From the NCBI RefSeq assembly GCF_012927105.1, contig NZ_JABBFV010000010.1:91317-155316 (forward strand): DNA of 64,000 bases. The letters run 5' to 3'. The DNA comes from Sphingobium psychrophilum (GTDB lineage: Bacteria; Pseudomonadota; Alphaproteobacteria; Sphingomonadales; Sphingomonadaceae). A model generated the notes under the pieces. That model saw only the letters and a program-made list of their open reading frames with translations. It was not told the origin of the DNA and did not search any database. Positions 46,513-53,981 of this stretch are shown here, one piece after another; position 1 is the stretch's first letter; every line of letters starts with the position of its first letter. Position numbers and translations under genes: made by a program.

Positions 46513-47426
46513 CAGCGCACCTCGATCGTGTAGATTTCGTCGGGACGAAATCCCAGTCCCAGCGCCATGCGCGCCGCGACGAACAACACAATCGCGGCGA
46601 GCAGGATGCGCAGATATTCAGGGCGGATCGACATGGAAATGCGGGTGCCGACCTGCGCGCCGACGACGCTACCGATCAGCAGCAGCAGCGCCAGCACCAG
46701 GTCCACCGCCTTGGTCGTCATCGCGTGCATCATCGTCGTCGCCATGGTGACGAACAAGATCTGGAACAGCGATGTGCCGACCACCGACTGCGTCGCCATC
46801 CCCAGCAGGTACAGCATCGCGGGCACCAGGATGAAGCCGCCGCCCACGCCCAGCAACATCGTCAATATGCCGGTTGCCATGCCTAGCAACAGGGGCGCGA
46901 GTGGCGAGATATACAGGCCGGAGCGATAGAAACGCCAGCGCATCGGCAACGCCGCGACCAAAGGATGATGCCGTCGCTTGCGCGCGGGAGGGCGCTTGCC
47001 GGTTTTCAGCGCCACCAGCGCCTGGATCGATTCCTTGGCCATCAGCGCGCCGATGCCACCCAGCATCAGCACATAGAGGATGCCGATGACGGTATCGATC
47101 TGACCCAGATATTGCAGCAGGCGGAAAATGAAGACGCCCATGCCGGCCCCGACCACGCCGCCCGCGATCAGCACGCCGCCCATGCGGAAATCGACGGTGC
47201 CGCGCGCCATATGGGTGAATACACCCGAAACGCTGGCGCCCGTCACCTGCGAAGCGGCGGACGCTGCTGCGACGGTGGGCGGAATGCCGTAGAAGATCAG
47301 CAACGGCGTCGTCAGGAATCCGCCGCCGACGCCGAACATGCCGGACAGCAGCCCGACGACGCCGCCCAGGCCGATAATGACAAGCGCGTTCACCGATAGA
47401 TTGGCTATAGGCAGGTAAAGATCCAT
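46512..47426 (-). CDS. Sulfite exporter TauE/SafE family protein
   Basis: A 304-residue membrane protein with about eight segments and the two-repeat TauE/SafE pattern. GGVVGLLSGMFGVGGGFLTTPLLIFYGIPPTVAAASA near residues 21-58 and a second ATGILTMLLGVGGGFILVPAMLYLLG near 180 are the duplicated motifs. The family exports sulfite, sulfoacetate or related organosulfonates. ATG at 47426 replaces a TTG frame start at 47447. It is coupled to the TIGR02186 gene. Confidence 0.88.
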   Translation of the reverse strand: MDLYLPIANLSVNALVIIGLGGVVGLLSGMFGVGGGFLTTPLLIFYGIPPTVAAASAASQVTGASVSGVFTHMARGTVDFRMGGVLIAGGVVGAGMGVFIFRLLQYLGQIDTVIGILYVLMLGGIGALMAKESIQALVALKTGKRPPARKRRHHPLVAALPMRWRFYRSGLYISPLAPLLLGMATGILTMLLGVGGGFILVPAMLYLLGMATQSVVGTSLFQILFVTMATTMMHAMTTKAVDLVLALLLLIGSVVGAQVGTRISMSIRPEYLRILLAAIVLFVAARMALGLGFRPDEIYTIEVR

Positions 47427-47483
47427 GCCCGTCGGGGGTAACGCCAAGCGGCGGCGATATAAAGCGGCGATGGAGCCCAGCGA

Positions 47484-48557
47484 TTAAAAATCGGCCGCAA
47501 GGGTGATGGCGAGGCCCGATCCTGGCCGTGCGCCTCCCGCGATCCGTTCGCGCCATTCGATGGCGATCCGCGCGCCGACGGTCGGCAAAGGCAGGCGAAA
47601 CTGCACTAGCGGACCAATGTCCAGCCTGCTGACGCCCGGTTGCGCGCCGCCCGACAGAGCCGCGCCGACGCGGATGGGCGATTGACCAAGCGGGGTGGAG
47701 AGCGAGAATTTGCCGTCGATGAAAGCATCCCCGCGTCGGAAACCGACAATGCCGGTCTGGCCATAGCCTTCCGCCACGACCCCTGGCGCGATCACCACAG
47801 GTCCAAATCCGCCCACCGCCATCACGGCGTTTGCGTTGCGCGCGCCGTTGCCCAGCGCGATGCGTCGTTCGACCGCAACGCTGATCGGGATCGCGCGCAT
47901 CGGCTGGATCGACAATCCGACCGCGCCTTCAGATGCTGTGGGCCGCTGGAGCGCACGAGTCAGGCGGCCATAGGCGACGGTGCTGCTGGATGCGCGCGGT
48001 GTCAGGTCGTAGTCCACCCGAAGTCCCGTCTGCGAGCCGCCGAGCTGGCCAGTCGGCACGGTCCCGCTTGGCCTCGCGCCGCCGGGGCGCCACAGCAGCC
48101 ATGCAGCGGCGCGCCATCGATCCGGCGTCTTTTGCTCGGTTATGAGCGGAGAAGGGCTGGCTGTCGGGGTCTGGAAACGGCTCATATATTCCGGGTCGCT
48201 GGCATAATGGCGATTGGCGAACGCTACGGTGAAGCTGATGAAATCCATAAGATCGACTGGCATGGCGGCATTGGAGGATGGTGGTGGCCCGAACGTCTCC
48301 GTTTTCGTTCGTGGCGCGATATGGGGTAGAGGCTGTGAGGAAAGCGTTTCTAACCGGGGCAGGGTGGCCACGGCGCTGGACGCCAGCACGGCTTGTGGCA
48401 GAAGCGCGGGGGCGGGCGCAGGCACAGGACGACCATCTGCATAGGGCTGTTGCACCGGCGGTAGTATGGCCTCCTGGCTGGCCAAGCGGATAGCCACCCA
48501 ACCCATCATCACCATGGCAAAGAAACGCAACGGCCGTCCGTTTGCGGTGCGGATCAT
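47484..48557 (-). CDS. Outer membrane protein resembling the NfrA C-terminal domain
   Basis: A 357-residue protein with an N-terminal hydrophobic segment (about 8-25), a Pro-rich linker (30-90) and a beta-rich C-terminal half ending in Phe (TLAADF), as in outer membrane barrels. The segment around WRAAAWLLWRPGGARPSG resembles the C-terminal domain of bacteriophage N4 adsorption protein A (NfrA_C). It overlaps the stop of the NfrB-like glycosyltransferase gene by four bases (ATGA), so it is probably the secretion partner for that enzyme's glycan. Assignment is by resemblance and context. Confidence 0.6.
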   Translation of the reverse strand: MIRTANGRPLRFFAMVMMGWVAIRLASQEAILPPVQQPYADGRPVPAPAPALLPQAVLASSAVATLPRLETLSSQPLPHIAPRTKTETFGPPPSSNAAMPVDLMDFISFTVAFANRHYASDPEYMSRFQTPTASPSPLITEQKTPDRWRAAAWLLWRPGGARPSGTVPTGQLGGSQTGLRVDYDLTPRASSSTVAYGRLTRALQRPTASEGAVGLSIQPMRAIPISVAVERRIALGNGARNANAVMAVGGFGPVVIAPGVVAEGYGQTGIVGFRRGDAFIDGKFSLSTPLGQSPIRVGAALSGGAQPGVSRLDIGPLVQFRLPLPTVGARIAIEWRERIAGGARPGSGLAITLAADF

Positions 48558-49492
48558 GGATCGGTCTTCAGGTCGGGGAAGCGATGCTGCGTCTTGTCCC
48601 AGCTAAGCGGCTTGCCCAGCAGCGATTTGGCGTAGAGGAAGACCGCGCGCCGGGCCGCTAATATGGCGATATAGTTGGCGATGACGGTGCGCGGGATCGC
48701 CATCAATCCCTGCCGCCAGCCATAGGTCCGGCCGACAAACAGGGCGCGCATGACGGTCCGCCAGCCCATCAACCCCATATTGAACCACAGCAGGGCTGCG
48801 ATGACGGGCGGCAGCGGTGGCGGGGATAAAGGTGCGAACAGGCCCAGAGCAGCGATCAGTCCCCAGAGGATCAGCGCCACATACGCGGCGAACAGGACGA
48901 GCGCCGCCATGGTGGCGCGACGGTCGCGGATGCGCATCCACCATTCGGCAGGACCGCCATGCCAGCCCATGCGATCCCAGCCCGCCAGCGATATCCCCAC
49001 CATCCAGCGCGCCTTTTGCCGGACGGCGGCATGCACGCTGTCCGGAAAATATTCGCGCGTCGCCACCAACGCACCGGTCGCGTCGCGCATACGCACGAAC
49101 ACGCCGCGCCCGCCCATATTGGCGATCCGCAGGCCCGCTTCATAGTCCTCCGTCAGCGACGACGGGTCGAAGGGGCCGCCATGGGCGGGGTCGGACAGGC
49201 GGCCAAGCGTCGCCCGTTCGAAGGCGCATGCCACGCCGGCGGATGGAATGGACGCGCCCAGCGCTTCGCGCACCGTCAGCGCTTTCCCATGATTCTCGGC
49301 AAATTCATCGCCATAATGATTGGCGATTGCGCGCGCGAACCATGTCCCTTTGCCCGGCAGGGGTAAAACCGGCAATTGAACCAGGGCGAAGCGATCGATC
49401 ATGAAGTCGAACAACCGAATCTCGTCGGCATGCACCACATCTTCGGCATCGTGCAGCACGACCGCCTTGAACGCTTTGGTCGTGCGCGCTTC
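48554..49492 (-). pseudogene. NfrB-like glycosyltransferase, C-terminal two thirds (split by transposon)
   Basis: About 310 codons of a family 2 membrane glycosyltransferase. The metal motif DAEDVVH, the TEDYEAG segment and RQKARWMVG (the Q-x2-RW type motif) are present, followed by four membrane segments (starting near LVLFAAYVALILWG). Its own start is missing: the frame enters the IS1595 transposon at 49492. Joined to the fragment at 53363-53821, with one copy of the GCGCGCTT duplication removed, it restores an unbroken ~462-residue protein. It cannot make the full enzyme in this state. Confidence 0.9.
49484..49491. repeat. Target site duplication, left copy
   Basis: GCGCGCTT directly before the transposon, repeated at 53363-53370. 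The match extends to nine bases if the following C is counted. IS1595-family elements usually duplicate 8 bp. Confidence 0.88.
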
Positions 49493-49493
49493 C

Positions 49494-49517
49494 GGCATTA
49501 TGTAGCAAACGCACCAA
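49494..49517. repeat. Terminal inverted repeat, left
   Basis: 24 bases starting GGCATTATGTAGCAAACGCA, exactly inverse to 53339-53362. Confidence 0.93.
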
Positions 49518-49604
49518 GGCGATTACGTTCATCGCCGCGTCCGCTGCAAATGCCCCCTTTTAAGGGGTAAAAGCGTGTCTATTTTTTTCGCGGCGCTGTT
49601 GGCG

Positions 49605-50498
49605 CTAGGTGTCTCTGGGGAGGCCAGAGCAAATGCTCAATTCAGTGTCATGCGAACGATAGGTGATAAACATACCATCGCGGTCGATAGGCGCTACCTT
49701 GTAGCAAAAGTGCGTGCGAAAACGCAGATCGCCAAGAGTCTCATATTCAATATATCCCATGATATAGAACGGGTATTCTTGGAGCTTCCACATAGGGAAT
49801 GGGGTGAGTTCAATGGTTTCGCCTATCGGGATAAAATCGTTAGGCCAGAAGCCGCGTTCGCACTTTCCGTACATAGGGCCGGTGCCAACATCCCAACCAA
49901 CTTGAACAAGGGACGCATTGCTTCGGCCACGGTTGAGAACCTTAACAGAAAGCTCCCAGTCATCGGGGCTATGCTCCACGGACCTGGCTCGAAAGTCTGC
50001 GTCTTGTATTCTAACGATCGCACGCTCCGTGGTCAGGTAAGCCTGATGGGTATCGAGAGCGGCCTGCGCGCTTTTGGCGGCTTCATCGGCCCCGCGTCTC
50101 GCTTCATTCGCGCCAGCCTCAGTATGACGCGCTGCCTCGCGGGCATACCAAGCGGCGAAGCCAGCAGCGGCAAGTGTAAAGGCACCTATAAAAGTGCCCA
50201 GCAGGCCAAGCCAGAAAGTGCGCCTAGTCCAGTCGGCCGATACTTTCGCAGCATCAGCAGCTTTCCACTGGGCGCAAAGATCGGAATTACGGGCGTCTTG
50301 ACCAGCCTCGCATCCTGCATCTGGCTCTGGCCGTTCATTCGCCTGTTGAATGGCAGCGGCAATATTCTGCAATGCTTCGGCGCTGGCGTTATCGGCATAG
50401 CGTTGGCTGCGGTCAGCGGCCTGATGTTCTGGTGACGCAGCCGTGAGCGCTAGCCATCCGACAGCCGCAACGACGATGCTCCGATAGCCTCTAAGCAT
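49605..50498 (-). CDS. Hypothetical membrane-anchored protein, transposon passenger
   Basis: A 297-residue protein. It has an N-terminal hydrophobic segment (about residues 7-22, possibly a signal), a second strong membrane segment near 93-117 (RTFWLGLLGTFIGAFTLAAAGFAAW), a short Ala-rich coiled region (118-150) and a ~145-residue C-terminal domain rich in beta-strand-like sequence. I do not recognise a named family. It overlaps the DUF6471 gene upstream by 49 bases, so the two are likely translated from one transcript. Its job in the transposon is unknown. Confidence 0.7.
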   Translation of the reverse strand: MLRGYRSIVVAAVGWLALTAASPEHQAADRSQRYADNASAEALQNIAAAIQQANERPEPDAGCEAGQDARNSDLCAQWKAADAAKVSADWTRRTFWLGLLGTFIGAFTLAAAGFAAWYAREAARHTEAGANEARRGADEAAKSAQAALDTHQAYLTTERAIVRIQDADFRARSVEHSPDDWELSVKVLNRGRSNASLVQVGWDVGTGPMYGKCERGFWPNDFIPIGETIELTPFPMWKLQEYPFYIMGYIEYETLGDLRFRTHFCYKVAPIDRDGMFITYRSHDTELSICSGLPRDT

Positions 50499-50749
50499 TG
50501 CACCAAAAACACCGCTGTAAATTTGCCCCGGCTCAGCTTGTTCCTGATATTCGGCTCAGAGTCCATGATGCCAATGTCGGCCAGCTTTCCGACCAATTCC
50601 GCATAGGAGATATTCCGGCGCTTTAGCTCACCCTTCAGCAGCCCCTTAACCTTGTCTTCCCATTCTTTTTCCGGCTTGGCCACGCGCGTATCTCCAATGA
50701 TGTTGGATGCATCATATTCGATACGTTTGTCATTGACAACAGTGCGCAT
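50450..50749 (-). CDS. DUF6471 family protein, XRE-like, possible regulator
   Basis: A 99-residue protein. Its core (KGLLKGELKRRNISYAELVG, then KLADIGIMDSEPNIRNKLSR) reads like a Cro/C1 helix-turn-helix and matches the DUF6471 type. It is divergent from the transposase with 40 bases between starts. ATGACAT sequences overlap both starts in opposite orientation, so it may repress itself and the transposase. Function is otherwise unproven. Confidence 0.75.
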   Translation of the reverse strand: MRTVVNDKRIEYDASNIIGDTRVAKPEKEWEDKVKGLLKGELKRRNISYAELVGKLADIGIMDSEPNIRNKLSRGKFTAVFLVQCLEAIGASSLRLSDG

Positions 50750-50791
50750 ATGTCATTATATACGATGCATAAGCAACGGATACGATGACAT
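50750..50791. promoter_or_regulatory. Divergent promoter region with ATGTCAT/ATGACAT inverted repeat
   Basis: ATGTCAT at 50750-50756 and ATGACAT at 50785-50791 are inverted copies at the two divergent start codons (DUF6471 minus, transposase plus). The AT-rich interval has direct repeats of ATACGATG. A third copy of the motif is at the start of the 158-residue gene (53294-53305). Confidence 0.5.
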
Positions 50792-51746
50792 GCAACACTT
50801 TCTCCTCTCCAGCCAAGCCCGCACGATCAGCCTCAAGGCTGTTTTTACCATGGGCGAAGACAAGGCTTATGAGACGTTCTGCCAGATGCGCTGGCCTGAG
50901 AACGAAGGAGAAGCCGTTTGCCCGCGTTGCGGCTGCGTCGAAACCTACAACATAACATCGCGTCGCAAGTTCAAGTGCGTTGCCTGCTATCACCAGTTCA
51001 GCGTCACCAGCGGGACCATCTTCGCATCGCGCAAGATGTCGTTCACCGATCTGCTGGCCGCGATCGTCATCTTCGTGAACGGTGCCAAGGGCATCGCCGC
51101 GCTGCAACTCAGCCGCGATCTGGATTGCCAGTATAAGACGGCTTTCGTTCTCACTCACAAGCTGCGCGAAGCCATGGCCCGCGAAAACATGGGCGCTACC
51201 GTTGGTGGCGTCGTGGAAGTGGATGGCGCTTATTTCGGCGGCTATAGCAAGCCTGCCAATGAGAAGGCCGATCGCAAGGACCGCCGCTTGCTGGAGAACC
51301 AGACCGGGAAGCGTCAAGTCGTCGTCGTGGCCCGCGAACGCGATGGCCGCACCCTCTCGACCGTAACCGGCTCAGAGGCCCAGGGCGTTCCCTTCATCCG
51401 TTCGGTTGTCGAGACGGGCGCTACCGTACACGCCGACGAAGGCACCGCATGGGACGCCCTCCACGCCTCCTATGAGACGGGCCGCGTCAATCACTCGTTC
51501 CGCTACATGGACAAGGGCGTTTGCACCAATCAGGCCGAAAGCTATTTCAGCCGCCTACGTCGCATGGAAGTCGGCACGCACCACCATATCGCTGGCCCAT
51601 ATCTGAACGCCTATGCTGGTGAGGCCTCATGGCGCGAAGACAACCGCCGCGTCGCCAATGGCGCGCAGGCTGGTAAGGTTGGCGTTGCTGCGATGGAAGC
51701 GCCGGTTAGCCGCCAGTGGAAGGGGTATTGGCAGAGAGCTTACTGA
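50790..51746 (+). CDS. IS1595 family transposase
   Basis: A 318-residue transposase. The N-terminal zinc-binding region has CPRCG and CVACYHQF, the two Cys pairs of the family, followed by the FSVTSGTIFASRKMSF segment. The DDE-type catalytic domain includes EVDGAYFGG (first Asp), VHADEGTAWD (second Asp) and a late NQAESYFSRLRR stretch with the final acidic residue. It appears intact. ATG at 50790 gives MQHFLLSSQARTISLK, the usual family start; an open frame from 50652 is antisense to the divergent gene. Confidence 0.93.
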   Translation: MQHFLLSSQARTISLKAVFTMGEDKAYETFCQMRWPENEGEAVCPRCGCVETYNITSRRKFKCVACYHQFSVTSGTIFASRKMSFTDLLAAIVIFVNGAKGIAALQLSRDLDCQYKTAFVLTHKLREAMARENMGATVGGVVEVDGAYFGGYSKPANEKADRKDRRLLENQTGKRQVVVVARERDGRTLSTVTGSEAQGVPFIRSVVETGATVHADEGTAWDALHASYETGRVNHSFRYMDKGVCTNQAESYFSRLRRMEVGTHHHIAGPYLNAYAGEASWREDNRRVANGAQAGKVGVAAMEAPVSRQWKGYWQRAY

Positions 51747-51956
51747 AAATTACTCGCAATAAATTCTGGCCTTGCGGATCGCCTGTAGTTAAGCGATATA
51801 TGTGGCGACCGCACAGCACCACAAACGACAGTAAATGTAATCATATCCGTTACGGTAACGATTTGTTTATCGGAACGTTTGATGATATCGCACGTTGACG
51901 TAGTGGTGCATTGCGAATGGTTCGCATTGTGGTCGGGGAATGAAACGGAGAGCTGT

Positions 51957-52142
51957 ATGGACGACGAACTCAAAGCCCTGCTTGAGCAAGCAAAGTCCGT
52001 AAAGCTGTCGCCTGAAGAGATCGAAGACAATCGTATCGCTCTAGCGGCTGCCAACGGGCAACTGACCGACAAGCGTATTAGTGTTTCTACAATGAAGGCT
52101 ACGCGCACGATCATGCTGGCGGACGAGACCGCATTCGCCTAA
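51957..52142 (+). CDS. Small acidic protein upstream of Fic, candidate antitoxin
   Basis: A 61-residue helical protein: MDDELKALLEQAKSVKLSPE, then EEIEDNRIALAAANGQLTDKR and a short tail. The ATG follows ACGGAGAG. It ends 9 bases before the Fic gene on the same strand. Small proteins in this position act as inhibitors of Fic enzymes (VbhA type), but the inhibitory S/T-x3-E-G/N motif is not clearly present, so the role is a guess from context. Base composition is lower in GC than the chromosome around. Confidence 0.6.
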   Translation: MDDELKALLEQAKSVKLSPEEIEDNRIALAAANGQLTDKRISVSTMKATRTIMLADETAFA

Positions 52143-52151
52143 CAAGGCAAA

Positions 52152-52757
52152 ATGACAGGGAATAATCTCGAGCGCCTGTTTCAAAAACAGGTAAACGTTT
52201 ATAGGCTCCAAGAGCTTACAGACAATATGGTAACGGGGGCCTGCGAAGGCTCCCGTTTCGTATTTTCTGAAGATCTAGTGAAACGGCTACATTCCGTGGC
52301 TATGCACAAGCTGCTTAGCACGCCGGGGGAATATCGGCAGGAGCCAGTTCATATTACGAACTGCCCTCACGTTCCGCCCGCGTGGTTTGAAGTGCCTGGG
52401 CATATGGCCGGGATGTGTGAGTATGTGAACGTCAATTGGGATAAGGCGGATTTGATCCATTTGGCCGCATATGTCCTGTGGCGGCTAAACTGGATTCACC
52501 CCTTTCCGAATGGGAACGGTCGAACATCGCGGTCCACTGCATATGCGATATTGCAGATAAAGTATGGTGGCCTTCTCCCCTCAAAAAATTCTATCATCCA
52601 GCAAATCGTTGAAGATAGAGCGCCTTATTACGGAGCGCTGCGGCATGCTGATGAGACCATGAAGGCCAGCGCTAACGTTGTTGACGCGTTAAAGCCAATG
52701 GAAGGTATACTAGGGGCCATGCTCAAAGAGCAGATTAAAGCGAACCTTAACGCTTAA
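52152..52757 (+). CDS. Fic family protein (probable AMP-transferase), transposon passenger
   Basis: A 201-residue Fic-domain protein. The catalytic loop is HPFPNGNGRTSR (near residue 116), close to the consensus HPFx(D/E)GNGRxxR but with Asn where the metal-binding Asp/Glu usually sits, a change also seen in some other Fic subgroups. An Fic N-terminal helix bundle precedes it. Fic enzymes transfer AMP or other groups to target proteins and can act as toxins. It is coupled to a 61-residue protein upstream. GC content is lower than in flanking genes, pointing to separate capture by the transposon. Confidence 0.87.
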   Translation: MTGNNLERLFQKQVNVYRLQELTDNMVTGACEGSRFVFSEDLVKRLHSVAMHKLLSTPGEYRQEPVHITNCPHVPPAWFEVPGHMAGMCEYVNVNWDKADLIHLAAYVLWRLNWIHPFPNGNGRTSRSTAYAILQIKYGGLLPSKNSIIQQIVEDRAPYYGALRHADETMKASANVVDALKPMEGILGAMLKEQIKANLNA

Positions 52758-52818
52758 CCTACCATCTCAGCCAAAGCCCCGTTTCTTCCAACGACCGCAC
52801 AAGCCCGCACTCTCGACG

Positions 52819-53295
52819 CTATCCCCCACTCCCATTCCGCCACCCACCAACGTCATCCCCCTGCTTGCCTGTCATCTGCCAACGCAGCAGCCCGCCCGCG
52901 TTAGCCTTCTCAGCAACGACAAAGCCCTTCTGGCGCAGCTTGGACAGGCTATGCCCCGTCCGCGTCCCTATGAGCTTGCGCAGCGCCTTGTCGGACGTGT
53001 TCAGCCCGCGCGCTTCCATAATCATTCGGGCAAGGTCCAGCGTCGTTAACGCAACGTCGCTCTTGCGGATCGCGTCCAGCAAGAAGCGCTGCACCTCACC
53101 ACGGAACGCGGCATTAGCTGGTGGCACCGGCTTGACCGGCGCGTCGCCCAAATCAATGTCCGGTTCGAATATGCGGATTGAACGCTCCAAGCTGTCGAGG
53201 TCCGCCATATGCTGGGCAAGCTGCGCCTGTAGCGCTTCGATCTTTCCAACGATTTCTGCCCGCTTGTCGATCAGGCCATGCACAACGAGTTTCAT
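52819..53295 (-). CDS. Hypothetical protein with coiled coil and winged-helix-like domain
   Basis: A 158-residue protein. Residues about 8-45 form a coiled coil (RAEIVGKIEALQAQLAQHMA), a linker follows, and residues about 65-145 look like a winged helix (SDVALTTLDLARMIMEARGL, then a KALRKLIGTRTG helix). It points outward from the right end of the transposon and its ATG overlaps an ATATGATGACAT motif shared with the transposase promoter. Function unknown; possibly DNA-binding. Confidence 0.7.
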   Translation of the reverse strand: MKLVVHGLIDKRAEIVGKIEALQAQLAQHMADLDSLERSIRIFEPDIDLGDAPVKPVPPANAAFRGEVQRFLLDAIRKSDVALTTLDLARMIMEARGLNTSDKALRKLIGTRTGHSLSKLRQKGFVVAEKANAGGLLRWQMTGKQGDDVGGWRNGSGG

Positions 53296-53338
53296 ATGAT
53301 GACATTACGCTACGCAGGCGATTATGTCTGTCATTACG

Positions 53339-53362
53339 TTGGTGCGTTTGCTACATAATGCC
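53339..53362. repeat. Terminal inverted repeat, right
   Basis: Exact inverse of 49494-49517; ends ACATAATGCC at the chromosomal junction. Confidence 0.93.
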
Positions 53363-53370
53363 GCGCGCTT
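53363..53370. repeat. Target site duplication, right copy
   Basis: GCGCGCTT directly after the transposon, identical to 49484-49491. Confidence 0.88.
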
Positions 53371-53821
53371 CTTCCGCCAGCATTGCCCGCCACAGGACAT
53401 TGAGGCAGTCCGCCTTCGTGCTCGGTCCCGGCCTGGGGTTGATTCCCACGATGATGCGCGGTTCCCCGGCGGCGATGGGCGCGACCGCGTCGATCGTTTC
53501 CGGGTCATTGGGATAGAGGCCGATGAAGATCCGATAGTTATCGTCCGGCCAGCGGGCGAGCGCATGGCGCAACATCGGCCCGATCACATCTGCCTCTCGC
53601 CAAGCGGGAATGAATATGGCGATGCAGCCCGGTCGGGATGAAGCGGGCAGGGTCGCTGTGGTCATACGCGGGTGGCGGGCATAAATGGCGACGTTGCGCC
53701 AACAGCGACGGGCCAGAAAGAGGATGTCGATCAGGAAATCGTCCAGCCCGCCGATCGCCAATCCGACGACAGCGAAAAGCAGGATTTCGCGGTGCAACGC
53801 CACAAGGCTTGCGGCCAACAT
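53363..53821 (-). pseudogene. NfrB-like glycosyltransferase, N-terminal third (split by transposon)
   Basis: The first 153 codons of the family 2 glycosyltransferase interrupted by the IS1595 transposon. It contains an N-terminal membrane segment (ILLFAVVGLAIGGLDDFLID), the nucleotide-sugar opening CIAIFIPAWREADVIGPML and a KADCLNVLWRAML stretch near the end. Reading continues 4 codons into the transposon and stops. ATG at 53821 is preceded by GGGAG; a TTG at 53830 is the alternative. The rest of the gene is at 48554-49492. It is divergent from nhaA. Confidence 0.9.
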
Positions 53822-53981
53822 GTCTCCCAAGACTTGACCCCCATCCGTCTATGCGAGAGAGGATGCCATTTGCGTCACATCGTTCCAAGTCTTTTGCATA
53901 TTTTGCGCAGAAGCCTTTGTAAATATTGGCACAGTCATGGCCTTGAGCCTTGTCCGGGTGCAGTTGAAAGGACCGACAGGG

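Larger units (their letters stand above)
49492..53362. mobile_element. IS1595-family transposon with passenger genes (~3.87 kb)
   Basis: Bounded by perfect 24-bp inverted repeats (GGCATTATGTAGCAAACGCA + CCAA) at 49494-49517 and 53339-53362 and by an 8-9 bp direct repeat. It holds an intact IS1595-type transposase plus five further genes: a membrane protein, a DUF6471 protein, a small putative antitoxin, a Fic protein and a winged-helix-like protein. Simple IS1595 elements are about 1 kb, so this is a cargo-bearing derivative. It interrupts an NfrB-like glycosyltransferase gene. Confidence 0.92.

Noticed and set aside
49575..50435. A 286-codon plus-strand frame near the left end of the transposon
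   Set aside because: It is antisense to the 297-residue membrane protein, whose strand gives better membrane segments and is coupled to DUF6471; the plus product looks scrambled.
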